Below the pieces are notes generated by a model, which was not told where the DNA came from, did no database searches, and was given only the letters and a program-made list of their open reading frames with translations. The position numbers and the translations under genes were made by a program. Of a DNA stretch of 64,000 nucleotides, positions 12,939 to 23,789 are shown one piece after another. The stretch is from the NCBI GenBank assembly GCA_027625915.1, contig JANTQA010000051.1, positions 3,100,501 through 3,164,500 on the forward strand, given 5' to 3'. Within the stretch, counting starts at the first letter, position 1. Every line of letters starts with the position of its first letter. Origin of the DNA: Anaeramoeba flamelloides. Its lineage: Eukaryota; Metamonada; Anaeramoebidae.

Positions 12939-13430
12939 TAGAGCAGTGAAAAAAATACAGGACATGAAAAAAATCCAGGACAAGATTTTTAATTGTGAAT
13001 ATTAGTAAAATTATTGTGTAATTCATTTATTTACAATGAAATTCCTTTTTTTAAGAATCGAACTTTTTCAATTATAACTCCCCCACTTATTAGAATGATG
13101 ATTGATGGAATCAAACTTGTTCAAAACACCATTCAATCAATCAAAAAACAAGAAGAAAAATTATCATTTTCCAAACTCTAGTAAACCTCGATAAAACTCG
13201 ATTGTTTTTTGAAAAAAGTTGATCTACATTAGGATATCAAACAATTACTCGAGTATTCTAGAGACACCTTACTTTGATGGACTTTAGGTAGGTTTATTAC
13301 TAATCTCATAAAAAAATTGGTTATTTATAATAAGGATATAATTGAAATTACACAATAATTTTACTAATATTCACAATTAAAAATCTTGTCAGGGATTTTT
13401 TTCAAGTCCGGTATTTTTTTCCCTACTCTA
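12939..13430. mobile_element. TA-flanked long-TIR MITE, copy 2
   Basis: This is the second copy of the family at 9973-10466. It begins TAGAGCAGTGAAAAAAATAC and ends CCCTACTCTA. The related inverted-repeat copy near 16736 lacks the element and has a single TA at the matching place. This gives an empty site and confirms TA target choice. Confidence 0.8.
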
Positions 13431-13463
13431 TATATGTCTTTTACAAATAAGTATCTAAACCCC

Positions 13464-13983
13464 AATTCAAAATTTTTAACACACCAAAATTCAATTTGTG
13501 AAAAAAAAAAACTTATTTAATCCATTCCAGAAGATTTACCAAATTAGAACCATTCACTAATTGAAATGCCAACACCTTTTTATAAATTACAATACTCACA
13601 AAACAAAAAATAAATAATTATCAATACAAATAAATCATGGGTGTGTTAAAAATTTTGGAGGGAGCAAAACAAAAAAATCCATTAGTAAATTTGTTTAAAT
13701 TCTATTAGTAATATTGATCGATCAAAAGTTAGATACTACCAACTAATTTTATTTGATTTCTTCTATTTAGTACAACTCAACTTTAACATAATATAAACCT
13801 TGTAGAAAAATTTTGATCCAACGAAGCAAATTACGTAATTCAAACAATGAAATGAAAACAAAAACTAAAAGATGAAAAAATGATTTTCATATTTGACAAA
13901 AATCAAAATTATCTTCAATTTCAATGAAATTGTATTGTTGTGATTGTTTGGAACGTTTTAGGTGTGTGGAAAATTTTGAATTT
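13464..13983. mobile_element. TIR element, TTTTTAACACACC family, copy 1
   Basis: The termini are ATTCAAAATTTTTAACACACC (about 13464) and the inverted GGTGTGTGGAAAATTTTGAAT (ending about 13983). An internal inverted copy of the terminus near 13635-13662 suggests a shorter element of about 200 bases was later enclosed or extended. Other copies are at 15578-16108 and 49173-49702, with a partial one at 39935-40213. No coding frame is seen. Confidence 0.6.
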
Positions 13984-14969
13984 TAGTTTATATCCATGAA
14001 TTTATCACATGTAGATATCAGACTCTATTATTGGATTTTTTACTAAAGATCACAACCAAAAATTATCAATTTCAAATGTTTTTTTAATTTACTTTTCCAA
14101 ATTCAAAAATAGAAATTCAAAAAACTATTATTCCAATATTTAAAAATTAATATTTAAAACTTCCCAAAGTAACTAATTTTTTAATTTCAAATATTAACTC
14201 AATAATAATCAACATAAAAACCGAAAATAAGATATTTCTAAACTGTCATTATTTATAATCATTTTCCTCGAAATTTCTCTTAATCTATAAATATTTTTCC
14301 AAAAAAATTGATTTTCTAGAAATTTAATATTAATTTGGTATTTTAATTTAAAATAGTGTTTATTATTTCTTTATTTTACCCCTGGAATTAGTTCATTCTA
14401 TTCAAATACTCTCCTAATTTAACTATATAATTTTAAATGTTTTTTTGGTATATTTAAAATAATTCTTTCTTTTACTCTAAATTGTTTTTTAAACAGTTTT
14501 AAAATCCGTTTCATTTAGTTGATGATTATTAGCTTTATAAAAATTTGTAAAGACAAGATGAAAGAAAAATTATTTTATTATTAAATTTTTTGAATGATCT
14601 TCATTAAATATAAGAGGAAAACAAAATAAATAAAAAAGAATAAAATAAAATAAATCAAAAATAAAAATAAAACATTAATAGAAAAAGATGAGATTATTTG
14701 AAGATCCTAAATAGAAAAAAAGATTTAATTTTCTCTGACCAAATAATGATATTCAATTAAAAGAAAGCAAATTGTTAAAAATAGAATGGGTTAGTTTAAA
14801 TAATTATTTAGTATAATATGCTTAATGCCTGTTGTTGTGTTCTATAAACTTTTCCAGCCAGTTCAATCGTAATAAATTCTTCAGCTGACAATGATCTAGT
14901 TTTCTTTTTTAATTTATCAAATAAAAAGGAATTTCAAGAATAAAAAATTTATTTTGAGGTATAAATTAG

Positions 14970-15012
<43 letters not shown>
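13984..15012. repeat. AT-rich spacer ending in a TA/TG microsatellite
   Basis: No gene is seen in 13984-14960. From about 14970 to 15012 there is a run of alternating TA followed by alternating TG. It ends directly against the stop codon of the Vps23-like gene read on the minus strand, so the 3' UTR of that gene would begin with a CA repeat. Confidence 0.6.
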
Positions 15013-15013
<1 letters not shown>

Positions 15014-18000
15014 TAGTTTATTATGATGTTCGATTTTAAATAATTATTTATAGATGGGAAGGAATATACTTTCAAATAATCGCTGGTGGAGATAGTTCCA
15101 TTTTGTAAAAGTTTATTTAAATAGTATATTGTATCATCAATTGCCAATCCTTTTGCAGATAATTCCAACATTCTTTGAAAATTTAATCAAAATAATAAAA
15201 TTTTTAGCTTTTGTAATTAATAAAAATCTATTTAAAAAAAAAATGAACAAAAAAAAAAAATAAATTTTACTGCTTTGAAAGAATATCAATTGGGATTAAA
15301 ATTTCAGCAACGTTAATATTGTCTAATGACTGGGATTTATTGGTTTCAAGCCACTCAGATAATATTTTATCTTGGTTTTCAACATTTTCAGATAAAATAT
15401 TATATGTGTTCTATTATTATTTATTGTTTTATAATTAGATGAAAATATTAATTAAAGAAATTAAATAAAATAATTATTATCTTTTTTCACGATTTTTTTT
15501 ATCAATTACAAAATAATAAATTATTAGCTAAATTAATTAATGGTCAACGATCAAAAAATAATTGTATTATGACCTCCAATTCAAAATTTTTAACACACCA
15601 AAAATCAATTTTTGAAAAAAAAATTTTATTAAATAAATTATAAGGGAAATACCAAATTAGAATCACTGACTAATTGAAATGTTAAAAATTATTTATAATT
15701 TACAACACCCAAAATGTAACATAAAATAAATAATTATCAATACAAATAAATTATATGTGTGTCAAAATTTTTGGATATTGAGCAAATCAAAAAATTCTAT
15801 TGGTAAATTTGTTGAAATTTCACCAATAATTATTAATCCATTAAATGGTTAGATACCAAAAAACTAATTTTATTTGAGTTCTTCTATTGAAAAGAACAAG
15901 CACAACTTTAACCAAATATCAATCATGGAAAAAATTTCACAGATCTGACGAAATATATTATGTCATTTGAGAAATTCGGATGAAAACAAAAAACTAAAAA
16001 ATGATGTTCAAATATGATCCATAAAATCCAAATTATTTACAATTTCAATCTAATTATATTATTGTGATTTCTTTTAACTGTTTGAACCTTGTCAAAAAAT
16101 TTTGAATTTTAGTACAAATTGGAATTATGAGATTATTAATTAACTTTTTTTTGAACAATTTATTATTTTTACTAGTGTTTTTGATTGCAAATAAATAAAG
16201 TAAGAAATATTCAAAATATATATAAAAAAAAATACAAACAGTTTGTAATTGCAGCGACTGTATCCCAGAAGATATATTTTCTTGGTTTTTCTCCAATTTT
16301 AATTGTTCAGATGAAAGTTCCTCGATAATTTTTTCATTTTCTTCATTAAGCCCAATTAATCTTTTTTTGATTTTCTCAATCAAAAGCTCCTTTTTGGTTT
16401 TTGGTTTAGTTGTTGTCATTGTCTTCGTTTGTTGGAAATTATTATTTTGATTATAATTATGTAATGAATTTTCTTTTTTAACTACAACAATTGGTGGATT
16501 TCTGGAAAACAAATTAATAAGGTTTTGAATTAAATTTGCTAAAGTGTGATCTGTTGGCTTCCAATTCGTGATATAGGGGATTTCTATCATACCTATATTG
16601 TTTTTTTTGTCATTACATGTATTTTTGATATGAATTAAATTAGTTTTATATTATATTAATGGTGAAAATTATTATTAGAGTTTTACATTTAAATGTGATA
16701 AATTCGCGGATATAGTTACTTGTTTGTAAAATACATATTTATTATAAAATACCTACTCTTTTGATAATAAATACTTTTTCACTAATACTTATATATCGCA
16801 AAATACTTATTTGTTCTCGAAAGGCTACTCATTTGTTTGCAAATAAATTCTTTTTTGTGAATAAATGTTTTTTTTACAATAAGTTTTTGATTTCTCAGAA
16901 AAGTACCTTTTTTCGCGAATAAACCACATCTAATAATAGGGTTTGTTGGAAAAATAATAAATCAGTTTGAACATCTTTTTGTATCAGATCTTCAATTAAA
17001 AAAATTTTCTTGTGGAATAAAATCAAAATAAAAGATTTCGAATTATTAGTTGTATTCTTTTATTTATATAGTTCAATAAAAATAAAATCAAGGAAAAGTA
17101 AAATACTTTTTTGACAAAATAATTAAAATTCCAAATTTTGACAAACAAAACAATTATAACAACCAATAGTCAAAATAGGTGTTGGAATCTAGGATAGATA
17201 TTTTTTTTTAAAAGGGGGTGTTTTACTTTCAAACAGTAAATTATCAAGAAGAAAGAGAAATTCCCATTAGATCAAAGGGGTTGATTCAAAAACAAACCTT
17301 TCAACTTTTGTGTTATAATTTTTCCAACATGCAAAATTATGAAAAGAAGAAAAACGAAAAGAAGAGAACAAGTTTTTAAAACAATCGTTCTGGGTTTGTG
17401 GTTGTATGGCTCTACTATTGAAAAATATTTAAAAATTAAACACGCCCCTTCGTTTCCTAGATATTTTAGAAAATTGTTTAGTTGGATATAACGAAATTTT
17501 ATATTTTTCAATGTGGCTGATAGTACCCAACTTATTTTATTTTGATAGCAACACACGATGCAACGATAGATTGAGAAATGATAATTTACCTTAGGTTCTT
17601 ATTTGAGTTGACAAAAAGGATAGATAAATTTGTCAATCGAATATCAAAACAAAATCCAGTCAATTCTTTTGATATGATCTTGATTTTTTTTTTGTTTGTC
17701 ATTTAAGTTCACTTTCAAAAATAATTTTGTTTTAAAAGATCTGATTGTTGTTAAACAAAAGTTATCAAGTTTTAAATTTCGTCTTAAATAAAGACCCCGA
17801 TTATTACAATGGCTTGGTAATTCTGAAAAATTCATAAGATTTAAAAGAAATCTCATTAATTTTAAAGCATTTGAGTCCTTCAAAATACAATTTTCACAAA
17901 ACTAAAAAAAAATCTCGTGAATTTCACAAAATTGATACTTCAAAATACTTCTCAGTAGAATTAACTTTTTTGATATAAAATATTTTTTGACGAAAAGATA

Positions 18001-20446
18001 AGCTATTGATAAAATAATTGACATTTAAACGAAATAATTACATTGCTGTGTATTCTAGGCTTTTAAATGAAAAAGTCTATTATATTCATAGAAAAATCTT
18101 TATATTCTATTCATAATAAAATAATTATTATAAAATTAAATGAATAGTTTCCGAAAAGGCTTTTTATTATTATTATTATTATTGTCTTATATTATATGAT
18201 TGTATTTAAAAGAAATTTTATTTTAACTGCAGTCAATTGTAAAATTTTGAAAATATTAATACCCACTTCAAATGAAATTTCCCTTTCCCTTTTACTCAAT
18301 TACCAATTTGGTTAAAATAAAAATAAATTTTTAAAAAGCTCCAAATAAAACCAAACCTAAAAAAAAAATTTCAATCTAAAACCCACAAACCACATTTTTT
18401 TATTCAATATCAACCAATTTATTAGTCTTAGACTCTTCAATTTGGATTTCGGAAAGAAAAAACATAAATTCTTTTTTTAGCCACTATTGAACTTCCAGTA
18501 AAATTCATATTAAGTCAAAGATCGATCAGCTGAGAACTAAAATAGCGCTACCTTATTCCTAACACAAGAAAAATAAGATATTCATTTTTTATCAGGCATT
18601 AAGGCCTATTTGAAATAAATCCATTTTGAGGTACATATGGGCCAAAAATTTTCAAAATTAAATGGTTCTTCGAGATCTCAAGAGATAAAGAGCATAATTC
18701 TTCAAAATTTTGACCAATACGTCCCTCGTGTGGCTTTATTTTATGCAGGTCTTAAATTCATACAAAGTCAAATGTCGATCACTAAAAACCAAAATAACAA
18801 GTCCTTACACCTAATACAAGAAAAATCTTTTTTATGATTCTTTATTGAGATTTCTAAACAAAAATTTAGAAATTAGGGCTGTAAGAGGAAATTGATTTCC
18901 GCCCTTCAAAATAAAAAAAAAAAGAAAAATCTTTTTTCATTTTTTGGGAATTGTAAACTTTAACATTCAACAAAAAAAATTAAAAAGGGCTTAACAACCC
19001 AAGCCTAAAAGTTTGGCAATGATTTAATCAAGTTTTTTGAATTTACTTTTTGGAAATACAGTCAGTTCCAGTTTTAAGACACAAACTTTGAACGAAAATT
19101 GAGGTACAGGAACAATTCCAAATTAAAGTACAAAATTCAAATTCACGTAAAATAAATTGTTGAAAAAAAAATTACAAAAATTTTGAGTTTTAATCTGAGA
19201 CTTTTTTGTGTATTAAATTTCATTGAAAGTTTGTGTCTTAAAAGTGGAGACAACTGGAGAAAAAAAATTTTCTATTCAATTTTTTGGTTTTCATTTGAAC
19301 TAAATGTTCTTAATCAAATAGAATATAGAATGAAAACAAAAACTACACGGGCAGATTTAAAGAGATCCAATGACGTTTGACATTTTTTTTATGATTGAAG
19401 AAAAAAAAAAAAAAAAAAAAATCAAAAAGTTCTAAACCCAAACGAAAAATAATTGAAGAAAATCACTTTTGTTTTTTAAAGTCTGTTTTTTTTTGTTGAC
19501 ACAAAACCCAAATACAATTAAACAAAAAAAAAAAAAAAAAAAAATAAAAAAATGGAAGAAAAAAAAATATTTAGACTTACTTCTTCCTTTAATAAACGGG
19601 TTTCCCGTATTTATAGTATGAACTAAATATTATTATTAAAAAGAAAAAATTTGATCACAAACAAAAGAGAATGAGTAAGAAGTTGGAGAATATTTTTTTT
19701 TATTTTATAATTTCAAATGTCGAAAAAGAAAGTACTTACTTCCTTGTTGAGGTAAGATGTAAACTGCAGGTGCTTGTTGTGGATAACTGAAGAATAAATA
19801 AATGCCAATAGGTACACGAACATTATAATTTGGTTGCTTAAGAACGATTTCACCAATTAGACTTACATAATTTTCAACCATACCATTTGAAAGTCCTTTA
19901 AAAAGAGAAAGACAAAAACAATTTTTTTTTTTATTTGGGAGGTGGCTTGAGGATTGAAAAGGAAAAGGAAAAGAAAAAACAATTTTGAAAGACGAAAGCT
20001 TACGAAATGGCGAGACTTTTGTGAAAAGATCAGAGTAGGTAATTGCAGCCTCATCTATTTGAATTTTAACTTCGTTTTTGTTGGTGTACTTGATTGTATC
20101 GAAAAAAAGAAAAAGAAAGAAAAAGAGAAATTTTTAAGCCAATTACATTTCAAAAAAAGAATAAAAAGAGACAACTAGTACTTTTTGTAAAGCTTGGTTC
20201 CAAAATTGGATTAAACTCATTTAAAAATTGTGAAAGAAAAAGAAAAAAAATAAGAAAAAAATGATTTCAAGTATCTTCATTTATGAGTTGAAGAAAAAAA
20301 AAATGTATAGGTTTGGAATTGCCACAGGTTTTTCTTTTGGGGAGTTGAGGAGAAAAAAATATTGGAAACTGAATGATTTTTTTCACAATTTGTTCTTAGT
20401 TCTTAATAACAATCAAAAACTCACCTAAATGTTGTTTGATAGATCT
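15013..20446 (-). CDS. ESCRT-I subunit, Vps23/TSG101-like, split by a 3 kb intron
   Basis: Exons in transcript order are 20446-20425, 20215-20182, 19895-19740, 19622-19581, 16592-16240, 15410-15271 and 15172-15013; the 5' end is unresolved. Joined, they give about 300 residues with consistent phases from the second exon on. Together with the two short first exons, exons 3-5 build a UEV domain: IKQHL, then GEIVLKQ, NVRVPIGIYLFFSYPQ, an Ile-rich strand, then IPYITNW and DLF-like LINLFSRNPP. A coiled coil (LLIEKIKKRLIGLNEENEKI) follows, then the steadiness box (LELSAKGLAIDDTIYYLNKL). This order is diagnostic of Vps23/TSG101, which recognises PTAP-type and ubiquitin signals at endosomes. The usual Pro-rich linker is very short. 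The junction between the first two exons has no canonical GT-AG pair that keeps frame, and no initiator ATG could be fixed. The 2,988-nt intron (16593-19580) holds repeats. Confidence 0.8.
15578..16108. mobile_element. TIR element, TTTTTAACACACC family, copy 2 (intronic)
   Basis: This is a diverged copy of 13464-13983 and keeps both termini (AATTCAAAATTTTTAACACACC-like left end and an inverted right end at about 16108). It lies entirely within the 829-nt intron between the coiled-coil exon and the next exon of the Vps23-like gene. It explains much of that intron's length. Confidence 0.6.
16727..17115 (-). repeat. second arm of the distant inverted repeat, with empty MITE site
   Basis: This is the reverse complement of 12573-12938 plus 13431-13452. 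A single TA at about 16736 corresponds to the TA duplication flanking the MITE in the other copy. It sits inside the long intron of the Vps23-like gene. Confidence 0.7.
17116..19056. repeat. intron-filling repeat sequence
   Basis: This stretch lies in the long Vps23-like intron. About 18340-18620 is a diverged partial copy of the inverted-repeat element at 25565-26200, sharing AAAACCCACAAACCACATTT and GATCGATCAGCTGAGAA. A second fragment of the same right end is at about 18690-18840. Open stretches at 17272-17556 and 17644-17883 (-) have no recognisable domain and are not supported as genes. Confidence 0.45.
19057..19257. mobile_element. decayed palindromic MITE, ACAGTCAGTT family
   Basis: This is an old copy of the 201-base palindromic element at 32182-32382. 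It starts TACAGTCAGTTCCAGTTTTA and ends with the inverted form CTTAAAAGTGGAGACAACTG. It has many differences from the two clean copies and is also inside the long Vps23-like intron. Confidence 0.55.
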
Positions 20447-21315
20447 CTGAAAAATAAGAACAAACTCAAAATTTTTCGAAAAAAAGTACCAAAGAGCGCT
20501 ACTCAATTTCAAATTTGAATTGTTGTAAAATAAAATTTTGAAAAGATTTGTGTTTGTTTGGAAGTGTCGCTCTCTGGTGAACTTTTTGTGATCTCCAAGA
20601 TTTTTTTTTCATTTTTTTCCTTTCCAAATGAGTTATTTTTAACTCAAAAATCTTACTAAATACTTACTCTTAATTGTAAAATAAAAAGATCAAAATTTTC
20701 ACATAACTTTCCAAAAAATCATAACACCTCTCAAGAATTCGAACAAACAATCAAAGAAACCCCAATTCTAAAAAGGAATTAATAATTTCTAATTGTTCAA
20801 AGAGAATAAAAAAATTGAGATTTAATAAAGGCTTTTTTTTGAAAAGTCCAAAGAAAATTTTGTTTCATTTATTTTGTAACAAATAGTTTAATAAGCTAGT
20901 ATTAAAAAAACTCTTATTGTGATTGAGACCTCCAATTTTGGTTTTGATTATTTATTTTTTCTATTGTTAATTGATCTTTCTTTTTAATTTAAGGTTTCTT
21001 CGATTCTATTAATGATATCAATAAAAATTGTGTTCTTTAAAATAAAGTTGAACTTTTGATCCCTGTTTAACTTTTTTTATAGAATGATTAGAATAAATAA
21101 AAACCCAAAGAATCTCAGAAAAAAATCGGAATTTTGAAATATTTCACACTCTCGAATCATTGTATAACCAAAGGTAAATAAAGATAAAAATAAAAAAGAA
21201 AAGGAAAAACAAAAAAAGCATTATCTAACTAAAATGAAAAGAAAAGGAAAAGAAAGACAAAAATGAGATTATGTTTAAATGATTTTATTTGTGTTATTAT
21301 TAATAATAATTAAAT
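20447..21315. mobile_element. short TIR element and element half between two genes
   Basis: About 20668-20890 is a copy of the AAAAGATCAAAATTTTCA family (compare 9062-9285). About 20893-21090 is nearly identical to 9298-9475, the right half of another element, so both copies seem to carry the same nested pair. The rest (20447-20660) probably contains the unresolved 5' end of the Vps23-like gene. Confidence 0.5.
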
Positions 21316-22347
21316 TTATTTTTCATTTAAAAGGGGTGTTTGTTCATTATTTAATTCATCGTCATCATCTGATGAAAATATCCTGGTGTTAGGCTGTGGG
21401 AATCCAGGATACACGCGTTTACTTGAAACGATTTTTTCAAGAATTTTCGTATCGATGTGCTTGATTAAAAAATTATCGATTTCTTCGGAGTTTGTGATAA
21501 ATTGGTTCAAAGGGTTGTTTTTGATTAAATTTTTACTTTTTAAAGTGCAAAAAGACAGATTTGATTTTGATTTTGAGTTTGAGCAACAAACATAAATAAA
21601 CATTACTAGGATTAAGGTGTTGATGCCCAATGCAAACCAAACCAAATCAAAGGAGTAACCATCGAAATGAATGTTGTCGATGTGAAAGTGGTAACTGACG
21701 TTGTTTGAGTATTGATTTATCTTCGCATCTATCGTCCCATTTACGATCCCAAGGCCATTGACTTCAACTCTTTCTACGGTAAATAAACTGGATAAATTCA
21801 TATGCTCAAGTTCAAAGGTTGCATCTAAAATGACATTATGCGAAATTAAATCAATCGGGAGAACGAGACTTGATAATTCATCCACGGTCATATTAAAACC
21901 AATGTTTAGATAACCGGTCCATGGCGGGAAAGGGATAGGATCTACTTGACTTGCTTTTTCCTTAAAAGTTTCGGCTTTACTTTTCGTTTCTTTTGTCCTT
22001 TTTCCAGAAACGCTATTGTTATCATTATCTTTTTTCGTTGTGCTTTCTATTGTTTTTGCCCTGTGTACCAATTGAGAATAAAATCTGCAATCGTCAAATG
22101 ACCAATAATCAATTAAATGGAGACAGTTCTCAAAATTGATTTCAGACCTTGTTGAATACTTTTTATTTTTAGAGTCAAGACCAATAGTTTGTTTATTCAG
22201 GCAATGTAATTGAAGAATAGTTTGCCATGTTCCCTTGTTTTTTTTGATTTTGGAATCACATTTTTCACCTCGGAATATTCGAACAATTCCATTTTCGTTA
22301 ACTATATCGTGAGTAAAGAACAAAAGGTTACAAGAGAAAGAATACAA
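21316..22347 (-). CDS. single-pass membrane protein with acidic dileucine signal
   Basis: The frame is open for 343 codons to TAA at 21316. It continues upstream to about 22480 without an ATG, so the start or a first exon is missing from this model. A leucine/phenylalanine-rich stretch near 22330-22400 could be the signal peptide. The lumenal part has several cysteines in its first 80 residues (GEKCDS, LHCLN, FENCLHL, DDCRFYS), a Lys/Glu-rich linker, and N-glycosylation sequons including NMT, NLS, NGT and NVS. The membrane segment is at about residues 233-255 (WFALGINTLILVMFIYV). An 88-residue tail contains an Asp run and ends EQTPLLNEK. EQTPLL fits the [DE]xxxL[LI] adaptor-binding signal used to send proteins to lysosomes. 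Placement on lysosomal or endosomal membrane is inferred. The family is not recognised. Confidence 0.65.
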   Translation of the reverse strand: MYSFSCNLLFFTHDIVNENGIVRIFRGEKCDSKIKKNKGTWQTILQLHCLNKQTIGLDSKNKKYSTRSEINFENCLHLIDYWSFDDCRFYSQLVHRAKTIESTTKKDNDNNSVSGKRTKETKSKAETFKEKASQVDPIPFPPWTGYLNIGFNMTVDELSSLVLPIDLISHNVILDATFELEHMNLSSLFTVERVEVNGLGIVNGTIDAKINQYSNNVSYHFHIDNIHFDGYSFDLVWFALGINTLILVMFIYVCCSNSKSKSNLSFCTLKSKNLIKNNPLNQFITNSEEIDNFLIKHIDTKILEKIVSSKRVYPGFPQPNTRIFSSDDDDELNNEQTPLLNEK

Positions 22348-22794
22348 GAAAAATAGAGGATAAGGGAATAAGGAGAAAAGAGAATAAGAAACAATTTGGT
22401 TTTTGGGATAAAGAATTCTTGATTTTGGATTTTTTTTCCAATATTTTTTTTTTTTTGGATTTTTGTTCCCTACACATGCTTAAAAAATGATTAAAAAGTT
22501 TTATTTTTTTCAAAATATAGAATGAATTATCATAGAAAATGAATTACAGCTGTTTTAAAAAATTGTGGGATCAAAGTTTTATAAATGCGAATTAAAATTG
22601 TCTCATTCATACGTTTTAAACAGTTCAGGAAACTCTTGAGAAAACCATTTATTCGCACTTTTCTAAATTAGCTGTAAAAAAATCAATTTTAATTATATTT
22701 ACTAATAAGTTTGTAATTGAAATTTAATGTTTACTGCATTTCAATAGTATGAAAAAATAAAATTCAATATTTCCAAGTCAGACAAAAGTATTAC

Positions 22795-23225
22795 TTCAAT
22801 TATCATTCCACCCTAGTTAATAGAGTTTATTTTCACAATATAACCAATATTCCAGTTCTTGAAAATCTTGGGGCTGGTGTATTTATCGTTGTTAGAAGTA
22901 ATACGATTTTTAAAAGTCTCTAGTCAAGAAAAAAAGGTGTCTGTTTTGGGATAATTATTTTTAAATGGATGTAACAATGAATTTTAGTTAAATTCAACTT
23001 TAGGATATTTTTTTGAATAGATAATAACTAATAGTTTTGAAAACACTCTTATCATCTAAAAAAAACATCATTATGGGAAAAAAAAAATAACTGATGATAA
23101 ATATTCTGTGTCCTAGGTTTTCCAGTGATTAAAAAGAATGGAGTAAAAACCTTAGGATTTTACTCTATTCTTGAAAATTCTGGAAAACTTAACGAAAGTG
23201 ACCGTCAAGCGCAGTAGAGTGCCGT
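22795..23225. repeat. dispersed 0.43 kb repeat, copy 1
   Basis: This is a diverged direct copy of 55115-55555. Landmarks shared by both include CCAATATTCCAGTTCTTGAA and AATAACTGATGATAAATATT. The right end includes the first hairpin of the array described next and the words GACCGTCAAGCGC (here) and CCCGTCAAGTGCC (there). No coding frame is conserved. Confidence 0.65.
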
Positions 23226-23776
23226 AGAGTACCAGGTTTTTTTAATCTAAGAAATAAAAAGAAAATTTCTGAAATTTTCTTTTAATTTCTTAAATTAAAA
23301 AAAAACTAACGGCACTTTTCTTGAGGTTTTCTTTTTTATTTGTAAAGTGTTCTAGGTTTTTTTGTGGTTTTTTATTTTATTTGTGAAGTGTTCTAGGTTT
23401 TTTTGTGGTTTTTTATTTTATTTGGAAAATCTATTGATTTTCCAAATAAATAGAAAACACAAAAAAACCTAACGAAAATCTATTGATTTTCGAAATAAAC
23501 AGAAAACTCGAGAAAAGCTAACGATGATTTTCCATAATTCAAAAGAATAGAGAAAAATCAAAGATTTTACTCAATTCTTTTAAATTCTGGAAAACCTAAC
23601 GGCGGTTTTTTTTGTTTTTTGAAATATACCGAAAATTTATAAAAATTTTCTGTTTATTACAAACATTAAAAAAAAACCTAACGAAAAGTGTCCTCGGTTT
23701 TTTTTACTTTTTGAAATAAACTGAAAATTTAAATAAATTTTCTGTTCATTTCAAAAATTAAAAAAAACCTAACGGA
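23114..23776. repeat. cluster of about six hairpins ending in CCTAACG
   Basis: Successive imperfect palindromes of about 80-90 bases lie end to end at about 23114-23195, 23231-23314, 23386-23475, 23524-23602, 23603-23682 and 23693-23776. Half-units lie between them, including a direct duplication with GTGTTCTAGGTTTTTTTGTG at about 23345-23430. Stem sequences differ between units, but most end in CCTAACG or a one-base variant (CTTAACG, ACTAACG, GCTAACG) and start with an AGGTTTT-like run. No frame spans them. Confidence 0.6.
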
Positions 23777-23789
23777 AAAATCAAAAAAC

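Noticed and set aside
18637-18837. MGQKFSKLNGSS start, resembling a myristoylated retroelement matrix protein
   Set aside because: The frame overlaps a fragment of a palindromic MITE right end and has no further coding features; the likeness is only the first few residues.
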